Assembly (NCBI GenBank): GCA_034667465.1
Contig: JAXDJV010000027.1
Span: forward strand, 62,001-126,000
Source of the DNA: JAOBAU01 sp034667465
GTDB lineage: Bacteria > Acidobacteriota > Thermoanaerobaculia > Gp7-AA8
Direction: 5' to 3'
DNA: 64,000 bases
The notes under the pieces are model-generated. The model had not been told where the DNA came from. It ran no database searches and saw nothing but the letters and a program-made list of their open reading frames with translations. Position 1 is the first letter of the stretch; every line of letters begins with the position of its first letter. Below, piece after piece: positions 34,020 through 42,247 of this stretch. Position numbers and translations under genes: made by a program.

Positions 34020-34900
34020 GTCAGCACAAACGCGGCCCCGAATATCTGGTCATCATCACCGGCCTCTCCGGCTCGGGGAAAAGCTACGTCCAGTCAACCC
34101 TCGAAGACCTCGGCTTCTACTGTTGCGACAACCTGCCGATCGAGCTGATCGAACCCTTCCTCGAAGAGGTGGCGTCGCACGAAAAAGCGAATCGCGTCGG
34201 CATCGTCGTCGACGTCCGGACTCACGACTTCGCGAACGTCTTCCCGAACTTCTATCGCGAACGAATTCGCGAGCTCGTCCCGAACGTGCAGCTGATTTTC
34301 CTCGAGGCGAGCGACGAGGTGCTTTTGCGGCGCTACTCCGAGACGCGCCGTCCGCATCCGCTCGCGCACGACCTGCCGATCATCGAAGCGATTCAGCGCG
34401 AACGCGAAGCGCTGGCTGAAGTGAAGTCGCTCTCGAATCTGGTGCTCGACACGTCACAGTTCTCGGTGCATGAGCTGAAAGCGGAAGTGATGAAACGCTT
34501 CCAGCTTTCGGGACCGGACGTGAACGTGACGATGCTCGTCACGATCATCACTTTCGGTTTCAAGCACAGCCATCCGTACAACCTCGACCTGCTCTTCGAC
34601 GTCCGCTTTCTCCCGAACCCGCACTTCATCGATGAGCTGCGGCCGAAGACGGGACTCGATCCCGAAGTGGTCGCGTATCTCAAAGAGCAGCCGGAGTACG
34701 AAGTCTTCTACAAACGGCTGCGCGATTTCGTCGGCTATCTCCTCCCGGAGTATCGGAAAGAGATGAAGAGCTACCTGACGATCGGCGTCGGCTGCACAGG
34801 TGGCAAACATCGCAGCGTCGCCATCGGCCAGCGGCTGGGCGAAGACCTGGCAGCGGACGGATACGCGGTCGACATCGTTCACCGCGATCACAAGCGCTGA
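34016..34900 (+). CDS. rapZ: RNase adapter protein RapZ (CTG start)
   Basis: P-loop protein that in E. coli guides decay of the GlmZ sRNA. From CTG 34016 it is 294 residues, normal for RapZ. The P-loop is GLSGSGKS (residues 16-23), followed by STLEDLGFYCCDNLPIELIE. The C-terminal domain has ITFGFKHSHPYNLDLLFDVR, RFLPNPHF and GVGCTGGKHRSVAI. In this frame there is a TGA at 33986 and then no ATG, GTG or TTG before the P-loop; the first ATG (34169) would remove it. GGAGG at 34006-34010 sits 5 nt before the CTG, which overlaps the hprK stop as CTGA. Confidence 0.9.
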   Translation: MSQHKRGPEYLVIITGLSGSGKSYVQSTLEDLGFYCCDNLPIELIEPFLEEVASHEKANRVGIVVDVRTHDFANVFPNFYRERIRELVPNVQLIFLEASDEVLLRRYSETRRPHPLAHDLPIIEAIQREREALAEVKSLSNLVLDTSQFSVHELKAEVMKRFQLSGPDVNVTMLVTIITFGFKHSHPYNLDLLFDVRFLPNPHFIDELRPKTGLDPEVVAYLKEQPEYEVFYKRLRDFVGYLLPEYRKEMKSYLTIGVGCTGGKHRSVAIGQRLGEDLAADGYAVDIVHRDHKR

Positions 34901-34908
34901 GATGTATC

Positions 34909-35346
34909 ATGCGCCCCGTGATCGGGGCCCTCATTGTTACCCACGGCAAGCTTGCCTACGAGCTGCTCAATGCCGCGCAGAAAATCGAGACGAATGTCTC
35001 CGGCGTCGAGGCGGTTCCGCTCGAATGGACGGATACCGTCGACGAGGCGCGTGAAAAAATCCGTCAGGCGCTGGAGCGCATCAGCGACGGCAACGGCGTG
35101 ATCATCTTCACCGACATGTTCGGCGGCACGCCGAGCAACATCAGCCTCTCGTTCCTCGAGAAAGGCCGTGTCGAAATCGTGACCGGCGTGAACCTGCCGA
35201 TGGTCGTGAAGTTCGCGACGCTCGCGCAGGACGCCACCGACGTCGCCACGCTCGCGCACGTGATCAGCGAGAAGGGCTCGAAAGCAATCCGCGTCGCGTC
35301 AGATCTGCTGTCGAGCGAGCGTCGCACACCCGAGGTCGTGCGTTGA
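34909..35346 (+). CDS. PTS EIIA component, mannose family
   Basis: 145 residues. The phosphorylated His lies in GALIVTHGKLAYELL (residue 12), and the family block VIIFTDMFGGTPSNISLSF is near residue 65. It accepts phosphate from HPr. No EIIB, EIIC or EIID gene is in the window, so a regulatory role is likelier than sugar uptake. It overlaps the HPr gene by 4 nt. Confidence 0.9.
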   Translation: MRPVIGALIVTHGKLAYELLNAAQKIETNVSGVEAVPLEWTDTVDEAREKIRQALERISDGNGVIIFTDMFGGTPSNISLSFLEKGRVEIVTGVNLPMVVKFATLAQDATDVATLAHVISEKGSKAIRVASDLLSSERRTPEVVR

Positions 35347-35612
35347 TCGAGCGAGACATCGAGATCAAAAACAAGCTCGGTCTGCATGCGCGTGCGGCGG
35401 CCAAGCTCGTTCACACCGCGGCGCGCTACAAGTCCGACATCAAGATCCGCAAAGGGGAGGAAGAGGTCGACGGCAAATCGATCCTCGGCATCCTTCTGCT
35501 TGCGGCCGGCCGCGGCTCGGTCATCCAGGTGAAAGCAAACGGCGAGGATGAAGCCACCGCCATCGACGGCATCCAGGAGCTGATCGACCGTAAGTTCGAT
35601 GAAGTAGAATGA
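35343..35612 (+). CDS. ptsH: Phosphocarrier protein HPr
   Basis: 89 residues. Catalytic His in KLGLHARAAAKLV (residue 15) and regulatory Ser in DGKSILGILLLAAGRGS (residue ~46), the site used by HprK. TTG start at 35343, overlapping the EIIA stop. Having both phosphorylation sites fits the nearby hprK. Confidence 0.94.
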   Translation: MIERDIEIKNKLGLHARAAAKLVHTAARYKSDIKIRKGEEEVDGKSILGILLLAAGRGSVIQVKANGEDEATAIDGIQELIDRKFDEVE

Positions 35613-35618
35613 CTTCCG

Positions 35619-37424
35619 GTGCTCACCGACCCCGCCACGAAGCACGCCGCGCATTCGCGCAACGCCATTCGGACCTATAAAGGAATCGGCGTCTCGCCCG
35701 GCATCGCTATCGGCCGGGCCGTCATCATCGAGAAGCGCGTCGCGTCGATCTATCGCGTTCCCATTCGCGATGAAGAGGTCGAAGGGGAAGTGAACCGCTT
35801 CCTCGAAGCGCTCGAAAAAACGAAGGACGAGCTGCACGAGTTGAAGCAGCGCGTCAGCCGTTCGATGGGCGACGAATACGGCTCCATCTTCGAAGCGCAC
35901 GCGATGATCGTCGGCGACGCGTCGTTCGCCGACAAAGTGCTGCAGAAGATCGAAGAGGAACAGGTCAACGCCGAATGGGCGATGTCCGAAGTCCAGGAAG
36001 AGCTGCAGGCGCGGTTCCTCAGTTTCGATGATGAGTACCTGCGCGAGCGCGTTGCGGATGTGAAAGACGTCGCCGAGCGCGTCCTCGTCAACCTCCAGGG
36101 AATCGCGCATCACGACCTCTCCGAGATCAAACACGACGTCATCATCCTCGCCGACGATCTGACGCCGTCCGACACCGTACACTTCAACCGCCGGCCGATC
36201 GTCGGCTTCGCAACGGAGACCGGCGGACGTACGTCGCACACGTCGATCATCGCCAAGTCGATGTTCATGCCGGCCGTCATCGGCGTGCCGCGGCTGACGA
36301 AGATGATCGACAACGACGAGGTCGTGATCATCGACGGCTACGAAGGAACGGTCGTGGTCAATCCGACCGAGGCGATGATCTCCGAGTATGTGAGCCGCGT
36401 ATCGCGTCACGAAGAGCAGGAGCGCGAGCTGCTGCAAAACCGCGACCTCGCGGCGATGACGAAAGACGAGCGCCGCATCTCGCTGCAGGCGAACATCGAG
36501 CTCGTCGAAGAATTGAAAGACGCGCAGAAGTTCGGCGCGGAAGGGATCGGACTCTATCGTTCCGAGTTCCTCTACATCGCCAAGAGCCCGCTGCTGCCGT
36601 CCGAAGAAGAACACTTCGAGCTGTACAAGAAACTTGCGGAAGCACTCGCGCCGAACTGGTGCGTCATCCGGACCTTCGACCTCGGCGGGAAGAAACTCGC
36701 GCGCGAAGTGATGGGCAGCAAAGAAGACAATCCGGTGCTCGGCCTGCGCGGCCTGCGGCTCTGCATGAAACATCGCGACATGTTCCGCACGCAGTTGCGC
36801 GCACTGCTGCGCGCGTCGGCGTTCGGCCACATCAAGATCATGTTCCCGCTCGTCTCCGGCGTGCAGGAGCTGCGTCAGGTGAAGACGCTCGTCCGCGAGC
36901 TGAAAGCCGATCTCGATCGGGAAGGGATCGCGTACGACCCGGAGTTGAAGATCGGCATCATGATCGAAGTGCCGTCGGCCGCCGTCATTGCCGACATCCT
37001 CGCGACCGAAGCCGACTTCTTCGCGATCGGCACGAACGATCTCATTCAGTACTCGCTGGCCATCGATCGTTCCAACGAAAACGTCAGCTATCTCTACGAA
37101 CCGCTGCATCCCGCGCTGTTGCGTCTCGTCAAAGGCGTCATCGACGCGGGAAAGAAAGCCGGCATCCCGGTCTCGATGTGCGGCGAGATGGCGTCCGATC
37201 CGCTTTACGCGATCGTGCTCATCGGACTCGGCCTCGAGAACTTCTCGATGAATCCGTCGTCGATTCCGATCATCAAGAACGTCGTCCGGTCCGTACGTTA
37301 CAAAGACTGCCGCCGCATCGCCGACGTCGCCATGACCAAAAAAACCGCGCAGGAGATCGAAGAGTTCATCATCGAGAGCGTGGCCATGCGGTTCCCCGAA
37401 GGGCTGGTAAACAAGAACTCATGA
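35619..37424 (+). CDS. ptsI: PTS enzyme I (phosphoenolpyruvate-protein phosphotransferase)
   Basis: 601 residues. Phosphorylates HPr using PEP. Phospho-His segment GGRTSHTSIIAKSM near residue 205, PEP-binding GIGLYRSEFLYI, FDLGGKK, and GTNDLIQYSLAIDRSNENVS near residue 470. The start is GTG 35619; no strong Shine-Dalgarno was seen. It overlaps the cupin gene by 4 nt. Confidence 0.95.
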   Translation: MLTDPATKHAAHSRNAIRTYKGIGVSPGIAIGRAVIIEKRVASIYRVPIRDEEVEGEVNRFLEALEKTKDELHELKQRVSRSMGDEYGSIFEAHAMIVGDASFADKVLQKIEEEQVNAEWAMSEVQEELQARFLSFDDEYLRERVADVKDVAERVLVNLQGIAHHDLSEIKHDVIILADDLTPSDTVHFNRRPIVGFATETGGRTSHTSIIAKSMFMPAVIGVPRLTKMIDNDEVVIIDGYEGTVVVNPTEAMISEYVSRVSRHEEQERELLQNRDLAAMTKDERRISLQANIELVEELKDAQKFGAEGIGLYRSEFLYIAKSPLLPSEEEHFELYKKLAEALAPNWCVIRTFDLGGKKLAREVMGSKEDNPVLGLRGLRLCMKHRDMFRTQLRALLRASAFGHIKIMFPLVSGVQELRQVKTLVRELKADLDREGIAYDPELKIGIMIEVPSAAVIADILATEADFFAIGTNDLIQYSLAIDRSNENVSYLYEPLHPALLRLVKGVIDAGKKAGIPVSMCGEMASDPLYAIVLIGLGLENFSMNPSSIPIIKNVVRSVRYKDCRRIADVAMTKKTAQEIEEFIIESVAMRFPEGLVNKNS

Positions 37425-37807
37425 CCAACGAAGATGTCTTTCGTCATCGTGAAGTGCAGCATGTCCCGAAGCCGTGGGGCTACGAGCTGATCTTCGCGAA
37501 GACCGAGCGGTACGTCGGCAAGATCCTGCACGTGAATCAGGGTCACAGCCTCAGCCTGCAATACCACGAAATGAAAGACGAAACGCTCTTTGTTGTCCGC
37601 GGGGAACTGAAACTGACGCTCGAGTGGGAAGGCGATCGCCGCGAGCTCAGCCTGCGGGAAGGGGAGTCGTTTCACATCCGTCCGCGGCTGATTCATCGGA
37701 TGGAAGCGATCGTCGACACCGACGTCGCCGAAGTCTCGACCCCCGAGCTCACAGACGTCGTCCGGCTCGAAGATCGATACGGACGCACCGGTACGAACGC
37801 CCCATGA
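37421..37807 (+). CDS. Cupin domain protein, sugar-phosphate isomerase-like
   Basis: 128 residues. A single cupin barrel: PKPWGYELIFAKTERYVGKI, SLQYHEMKDETLFVVRGELK and EGESFHIRPRLIHRMEA, with likely metal-binding His residues. The pattern resembles the C-terminal cupin of mannose-1-phosphate guanylyltransferase/phosphomannose isomerase. Its place at the end of the PTS operon suggests sugar-phosphate metabolism or sensing. Only the cupin fold can be supported. Confidence 0.75.
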   Translation: MTNEDVFRHREVQHVPKPWGYELIFAKTERYVGKILHVNQGHSLSLQYHEMKDETLFVVRGELKLTLEWEGDRRELSLREGESFHIRPRLIHRMEAIVDTDVAEVSTPELTDVVRLEDRYGRTGTNAP

Positions 37808-38304
37808 AACTTCTCGCCATCGCGCTGTTGCTCGTCTCCGCCACCGCGTTCGCGCAGGAGGCGACCACGACGACAACCGCGCCGGCGGAAGATTCGGCGA
37901 TCGTGAAAGCGTCGAAGGCGAGCAATCGCAAGAAAGCGAAGCCGAAGCACATCATCACGAACGCCGACCTGAAAAAGCCGTCGAACAAGCCGGCGGCGAA
38001 GCCGTCCGCGGGCAACAGCACCATCGAAGTGAAAGCCCATCCGGCCGACGAGCGGACCGCGCAACTCAGAGTGCAGCACGCCGCGGAAGACAAAGTGGCT
38101 GCCGCTGAAAAGCACGTGATCGATCTCGAGAAAGAGATCGCGCGTGTCGAACAGGATTACTACGAGGAGAACGACCCGACACGCCGCGACAAAGAGCTGG
38201 CGAAGCGTTTCGAGCAGACGAAGAAGCAACTCGCTGCCGCACGCGCCGAGCTCACCGACGCGCGCGAGGCGCTCACGAAAGTGACCGAGAAACCACGCTC
38301 GTAA
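37804..38304 (+). CDS. Secreted coiled-coil protein, unknown
   Basis: 166 residues. Signal peptide MKLLAIALLLVSATAFAQ, then a Thr/Ala/Lys-rich linker (residues 20-85) and a charged coiled coil (residues 95-155: EDKVAAAEKHVIDLEKEIAR, then AKRFEQTKKQLAAARAELT). The ATG overlaps the cupin stop in ATGA. Probably periplasmic. Family not recognised. Confidence 0.65.
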   Translation: MKLLAIALLLVSATAFAQEATTTTTAPAEDSAIVKASKASNRKKAKPKHIITNADLKKPSNKPAAKPSAGNSTIEVKAHPADERTAQLRVQHAAEDKVAAAEKHVIDLEKEIARVEQDYYEENDPTRRDKELAKRFEQTKKQLAAARAELTDAREALTKVTEKPRS

Positions 38305-38324
38305 CGCGCGTCGCCACAACGACC

Positions 38325-39623
38325 ATGTCCAAAACTTTCTTCATCGAAACGTGGGGCTGTCAGATGAACGATCTCGACACCCAGCGTCTCTCCGGCAATC
38401 TCAAACTGCGCGGCTATCAGCGCGTCGAAGACGAGACGGCCGCCGATCTCATCCTCCTCAACACCTGCTCGATCCGCGAGAAGTCGGAGCACAAAGTCTT
38501 CTCACGCCTCGGGCGTTTCCGCGAGATGAAGCGCGAGCGCGAGCTGACCATCGGCGTCTGCGGCTGCGTCGCGCAGCAGGAAGGCGAAGCGATTCTGAAG
38601 CGCGCGCCGTGGGTCGACTTCGTGATGGGGCCGGGCAACGTCGGACATCTCGATGCCGTGCTCGACGGCGGACGAACGGTGGCTGTCGACTTCCCCGAGG
38701 ATCGGCATTACGACTACCTGGCAATCGATCGGCCGTCGGCGACGAAAGCGCAGGTCACGATCATCGAAGGCTGCAACAAGAACTGCACCTTCTGCATCGT
38801 GCCGACCACGCGCGGACGTGAAGTGTCGCGGCCGTTCGACGATGTGCTCGACGAAGTGCGCGCCGCGCTCGCAACGGGACGCGTCGAGATCGAGTTGCTC
38901 GGACAAACGGTCAATGCGTATCGCTGTCCTGTCAGCCATCGCGACTTCGGTGCGCTGCTCCGCGCCGTCGCCGAGTTGGAGGATGTGAAGCGGCTGCGCT
39001 TCATGACCTCGCATCCGGCCGAAGTGAGCGATTCGATGATCGCCGCGATGCGCGATCACGCGAACATCTCACGCTATCTCCATCTGCCGGTGCAGTCGGG
39101 ATCGTCGGCCGTGCTGCGGCGGATGAAGCGGTTGTACACGCGCGAGAAATACCTCGAGATCATCGCGCGGCTGCGCGATGCGATTCCGGAGATTCATTTC
39201 TCGACCGACTTCATCGTCGGCTTCCCCGGCGAGACCGAAGACGACTTCGCGCAGACGCTGAGTCTCATCGAAGCAGTTCGCTACGGCTCGCTCTTCGCGT
39301 TCAAGTATTCGCCGCGTCCCGGAACGCCGGCGCTGCGAATCGGACACCCGGTCGATGACGACATCGCATCGGAACGACTGACGCGACTTTTCGACCTGCA
39401 CGAACGGCACAAACGCGAGAGGCTCGAAGGCTATCGCGGACGCGTGCTGCCGGTGCTCGTCGAAGGACCGAGCCGCCACGATCCCGAGATGCTGGCGGGC
39501 AGAACCGATGACAACTTCGTCGTGAATTTCAGCGGCGATCCCTCGACGCGGCCGGGGAGTATGCTGGGGGTGCGCATCGATCAGGCGCAGCACCACACGT
39601 TGCGCGGGGAGATTGTCGCATGA
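38325..39623 (+). CDS. miaB: tRNA-2-methylthio-N6-dimethylallyladenosine synthase MiaB
   Basis: Radical-SAM methylthiotransferase acting on A37 of tRNA. 432 residues. The N-terminal UPF0004 domain has cysteines in FIETWGCQMN, LLNTCSIREK and GVCGCVAQ; the radical-SAM cluster is EGCNKNCTFC near residue 150. The C-terminal TRAM domain starts near residue 365. It overlaps the next gene by 4 nt. Confidence 0.93.
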   Translation: MSKTFFIETWGCQMNDLDTQRLSGNLKLRGYQRVEDETAADLILLNTCSIREKSEHKVFSRLGRFREMKRERELTIGVCGCVAQQEGEAILKRAPWVDFVMGPGNVGHLDAVLDGGRTVAVDFPEDRHYDYLAIDRPSATKAQVTIIEGCNKNCTFCIVPTTRGREVSRPFDDVLDEVRAALATGRVEIELLGQTVNAYRCPVSHRDFGALLRAVAELEDVKRLRFMTSHPAEVSDSMIAAMRDHANISRYLHLPVQSGSSAVLRRMKRLYTREKYLEIIARLRDAIPEIHFSTDFIVGFPGETEDDFAQTLSLIEAVRYGSLFAFKYSPRPGTPALRIGHPVDDDIASERLTRLFDLHERHKRERLEGYRGRVLPVLVEGPSRHDPEMLAGRTDDNFVVNFSGDPSTRPGSMLGVRIDQAQHHTLRGEIVA

Positions 39624-40120
39624 CGAATCTTGTTCCGATGTCGATCAAGGGCCTCATGCTCGACCCAGTGTCGAACTCACCGATCGTCGTCCTCAAAGAT
39701 GACGCGGAAAAGTTCTTCCTCCCGATCTGGGTCGGCATCTTCGAAGCGAATGCGATCGCATTGCAGCTCGAGAACGTTTCCACGCCGCGTCCGATGACGC
39801 ACGACCTGCTGCGCAACTTTATCTCCGAGCTCGATGCACGCGTCACGCGCGTCGTCATCAACGACCTGCGCGACTCCACCTTCTTCGCGCAGATCCGCAT
39901 CATCGTCAACGAAGGGGAGACGAACGATCGCACTCTCGAGCTCGACGCGCGTCCGTCCGACGCCATCGCCCTCGCGCTCCGCACCGCGGCGCCGATCTTC
40001 GTCGCGCAGTCGGTGCTCGAACAGGCGCAAACCATCTCGCCCGATGACACGGACGAGGACAAATCGAAGAAGTGGTTCGAGAACCTCGACGCGGACGAGA
40101 TGGGCAAGTACAAGATGTAA
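39620..40120 (+). CDS. Bifunctional nuclease family protein (DUF151)
   Basis: 166 residues. DUF151 blocks: FLPIWVGIFEANAIALQLEN, RPMTHDLLRNFI and LELDARPSDAIALALRTAAP. Related proteins have been described as nucleases acting on RNA and DNA. The C-terminus carries an acidic extension. It probably shares a transcript with miaB. Confidence 0.85.
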   Translation: MTNLVPMSIKGLMLDPVSNSPIVVLKDDAEKFFLPIWVGIFEANAIALQLENVSTPRPMTHDLLRNFISELDARVTRVVINDLRDSTFFAQIRIIVNEGETNDRTLELDARPSDAIALALRTAAPIFVAQSVLEQAQTISPDDTDEDKSKKWFENLDADEMGKYKM

Positions 40121-40123
40121 ACG

Positions 40124-40516
40124 ATGGGCGAGCTCAAAACTGCATCCGGCACGTTCGAAGTAAAGCTGACACCGCAGGCCGATCCGGCCGCGGAGCCGTT
40201 CCTGTCGCGCCTCGCGCTCGACAAACAGTTTCACGGCGATCTCGAGGCGATCAGCAGGGGAGAGATGCTCGCCGTCGGGACGAGCATTCCGAATTCCGCC
40301 GGCTACGTGGCGATGGAACGCGTCAGCGGAACGCTGCACGGCCGGAGCGGCTCATTCGCGCTGCAGCACAGCGGCACGATGACGCGCGGCGAACCGCACC
40401 TGACCGTGACTGTCGTTCCCGACTCCGGCACCGGCGAACTGGAAGGGATGAGCGGCTCGATGAAGATCGACATTCGCGACGGAAAGCATTTCTACGACCT
40501 CGCATACTCGTTTTGA
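40124..40516 (+). CDS. DUF3224 domain protein
   Basis: 130 residues with the DUF3224 pattern: GTFEVKLTPQ, then KQFHGDLEAISRGEMLAVGT, YVAMERVSGTLHGRSGSFAL and a C-terminal GTGELEGMSGSMKI. Small beta-rich protein of unknown function, possibly an allene-oxide-cyclase-like barrel. Three nt after the nuclease gene. Confidence 0.8.
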   Translation: MGELKTASGTFEVKLTPQADPAAEPFLSRLALDKQFHGDLEAISRGEMLAVGTSIPNSAGYVAMERVSGTLHGRSGSFALQHSGTMTRGEPHLTVTVVPDSGTGELEGMSGSMKIDIRDGKHFYDLAYSF

Positions 40517-40518
40517 TC

Positions 40519-40547
40519 TTCTCAAACCCACCCCCCGCACTTAGAAT
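40519..40547 (+). promoter_or_regulatory. Predicted promoter of parA
   Basis: TTCTCA (40519-40524, 4/6), 17-nt spacer, TAGAAT (40542-40547, 5/6). The -10 box ends 12 nt before the parA ATG. Confidence 0.4.
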
Positions 40548-40559
40548 CGCGCTGGCCCC

Positions 40560-41315
40560 ATGATCATCACCGTTGCCAATCAAAAAGGCGGCGTCGGCAA
40601 GACGACGACCACCATCAACCTCGCTGCCGCGGTTGCGAATAAAGGTCTGAAAACACTGCTGATCGACCTCGATCCGCAGGCGAATTCGACGATGAGCTAC
40701 ATCGACCCGCGCTCCGTGACGCGCTCGATGTACGACGTTCTCGTCAGCGAAGAGCTGGCTTTCGAAGATGTCATCGTCCCGACGCCGGTCGACAATCTCT
40801 TCGTCGCGCCGTCGCGCATCGCCCTCGCCAAGCTCGAATCGAAACTGATCGGCGAGATGGACGGACCGTTCCGTCTCAAAGACAAAATGAAAGACGTCGC
40901 CAACAACTACGACTACGTCTTCATCGATACGCCGCCGACGCTCGGCATGATCACCGTCAACGCGCTCGTCGCGTCGACGCACGTCCTCGTGCCGATCCAG
41001 TCGTCGTACTTCGCACTCGAAGGCACCGACGATCTCCTGGAAACAATCGACAAGATCAAAGCGCGGCCGAACCCGAATCTGCAGCTCCTCGGCGTCGTGA
41101 TCACGATGCACGACAAGCGCACCACGCTCGCCAAAGACATTCACGAACAGATCGGACAGGTCTTCGGCGAGCGGCTCTTCAACACCATCATCACGAAATC
41201 GATCCGACTCGAAGAAAGCCCGGCGTACAAGGAATCGATCTTTACCTTCGCGCCGCGCTCGAGCGGCGCGATGGAGTACTACTCGTTGAGTGAGGAGATT
41301 TTGTCGCGCGTGTAG
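40560..41315 (+). CDS. parA: Chromosome partitioning ATPase ParA/Soj
   Basis: 251 residues. Deviant Walker A KGGVGKTTTTINLAAA near residue 11, IDLDPQANSTMSYID, and Walker A' FIDTPPTLGMITVNAL. Works with ParB to segregate the chromosome. The usual neighbours rsmG and mnmG are absent from the visible part. Followed, after an inverted repeat, by parB. Confidence 0.94.
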   Translation: MIITVANQKGGVGKTTTTINLAAAVANKGLKTLLIDLDPQANSTMSYIDPRSVTRSMYDVLVSEELAFEDVIVPTPVDNLFVAPSRIALAKLESKLIGEMDGPFRLKDKMKDVANNYDYVFIDTPPTLGMITVNALVASTHVLVPIQSSYFALEGTDDLLETIDKIKARPNPNLQLLGVVITMHDKRTTLAKDIHEQIGQVFGERLFNTIITKSIRLEESPAYKESIFTFAPRSSGAMEYYSLSEEILSRV

Positions 41316-41333
41316 CGCGGCATACGGAGGAAC

Positions 41334-41407
41334 AAGGATGAGGGATGAAGGATGAAGGATGAATGCCGGCGGTCTTATTCATCCTTCATCCTTCATCATT
41401 CATCCTT
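41334..41407. repeat. ATGAAGG-type inverted repeat, copy C
   Basis: Arms 41334-41364 and 41377-41407, each 31 nt of four GGATGAA-like units, 29/31 complementary, loop 12 nt. Nearly identical to copy A (12393-12464). Lies between parA and parB. Confidence 0.9.
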
Positions 41408-41413
41408 CAAACC

Positions 41414-42247
41414 ATGGCCATGAAACGCGGACTACCCGAGCGCCCGATGATGCGCGCCGACTCGCATTACGTCGAGGAGCTGACACGCCGCTCCGGAAGA
41501 CACATCGGGTCGATGCTGCCGCTCACGCTGATCGAGCCGAACGCCGAACAGCCGCGCACGAACCTCGGCAACATCGAAGAGCTGGCGGCGTCGATCCGCG
41601 AGAAGGGCGTGCTCGAGCCGATCCTCGTGCGAACGCTCGGCACCAATCGATACCAGATCATCTCCGGCGAGCGCCGCTTCCGCGCGGCATCGCTGGCGGG
41701 ACTTGATGAGATCCCGGCCATCGAGCTCGACGTCGACGACAAAGAGCAACTCGAGATCGCGCTCATCGAAAACATCCAGCGCAAAGACCTGACCGCGTTC
41801 GAAGAAGCGGAAGGCTTTGCAGCTTTGCAGCAGAAGTTCGGCTACACGCACGAAAAGATCTCGCAGGTCATCGGCAAATCGCGCACGACGATCACCGAGA
41901 CGCTCTCGATCAACGAGATCCCCGATCGCGTGCGCGTGATGTGCCGCGAAGCCGGCATCTCGAACAAATCGGTGCTCGTGCAGATCGCGCGGGCCGGCAG
42001 CGAAGAAGCGATGGAGCAGGTCGTACGCGCGTACGCGGCAGGGGAGCTGACGCGTGATGACGTCCGCCGCCAGACCGCGTCGAAGCCCGATCCGAAGAAG
42101 GCCGGCCGTCCGAAGAACTTCGTCTTCGAAGTGAAGGACAAAGCGCTGCCGTTCTCGCTCAACCTCGCGTTCAAAAAGCCGAACGTCGACAAGAGCGAAG
42201 TGATCGACGCGCTGCGCGAAATGCTGCGGCGCCTCGAGGCCGAGTGA
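41414..42247 (+). CDS. parB: Chromosome partitioning protein ParB/Spo0J
   Basis: About 277 residues. CTPase/ParB N-domain: LTLIEPNAEQPRTNLGNIEE, ISGERRFRAASLAGLDEIPA and the ENIQRKDLTAFEEAEGF box. The HTH segment is YTHEKISQVIGKSRTTITET. The C-terminal dimer domain is short. ATG 41414 (or 41420) is chosen; the open frame upstream reads through the repeat. It overlaps the GNAT remnant by 4 nt. Confidence 0.93.
   Translation: MAMKRGLPERPMMRADSHYVEELTRRSGRHIGSMLPLTLIEPNAEQPRTNLGNIEELAASIREKGVLEPILVRTLGTNRYQIISGERRFRAASLAGLDEIPAIELDVDDKEQLEIALIENIQRKDLTAFEEAEGFAALQQKFGYTHEKISQVIGKSRTTITETLSINEIPDRVRVMCREAGISNKSVLVQIARAGSEEAMEQVVRAYAAGELTRDDVRRQTASKPDPKKAGRPKNFVFEVKDKALPFSLNLAFKKPNVDKSEVIDALREMLRRLEAE

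Noticed and set aside
35064..37109. Open frame of about 680 codons on the minus strand opposite ptsH-ptsI
   Set aside because: Composition is typical of an antisense shadow (runs of Arg, His, Asp, Val), and the plus-strand enzyme I is certain.
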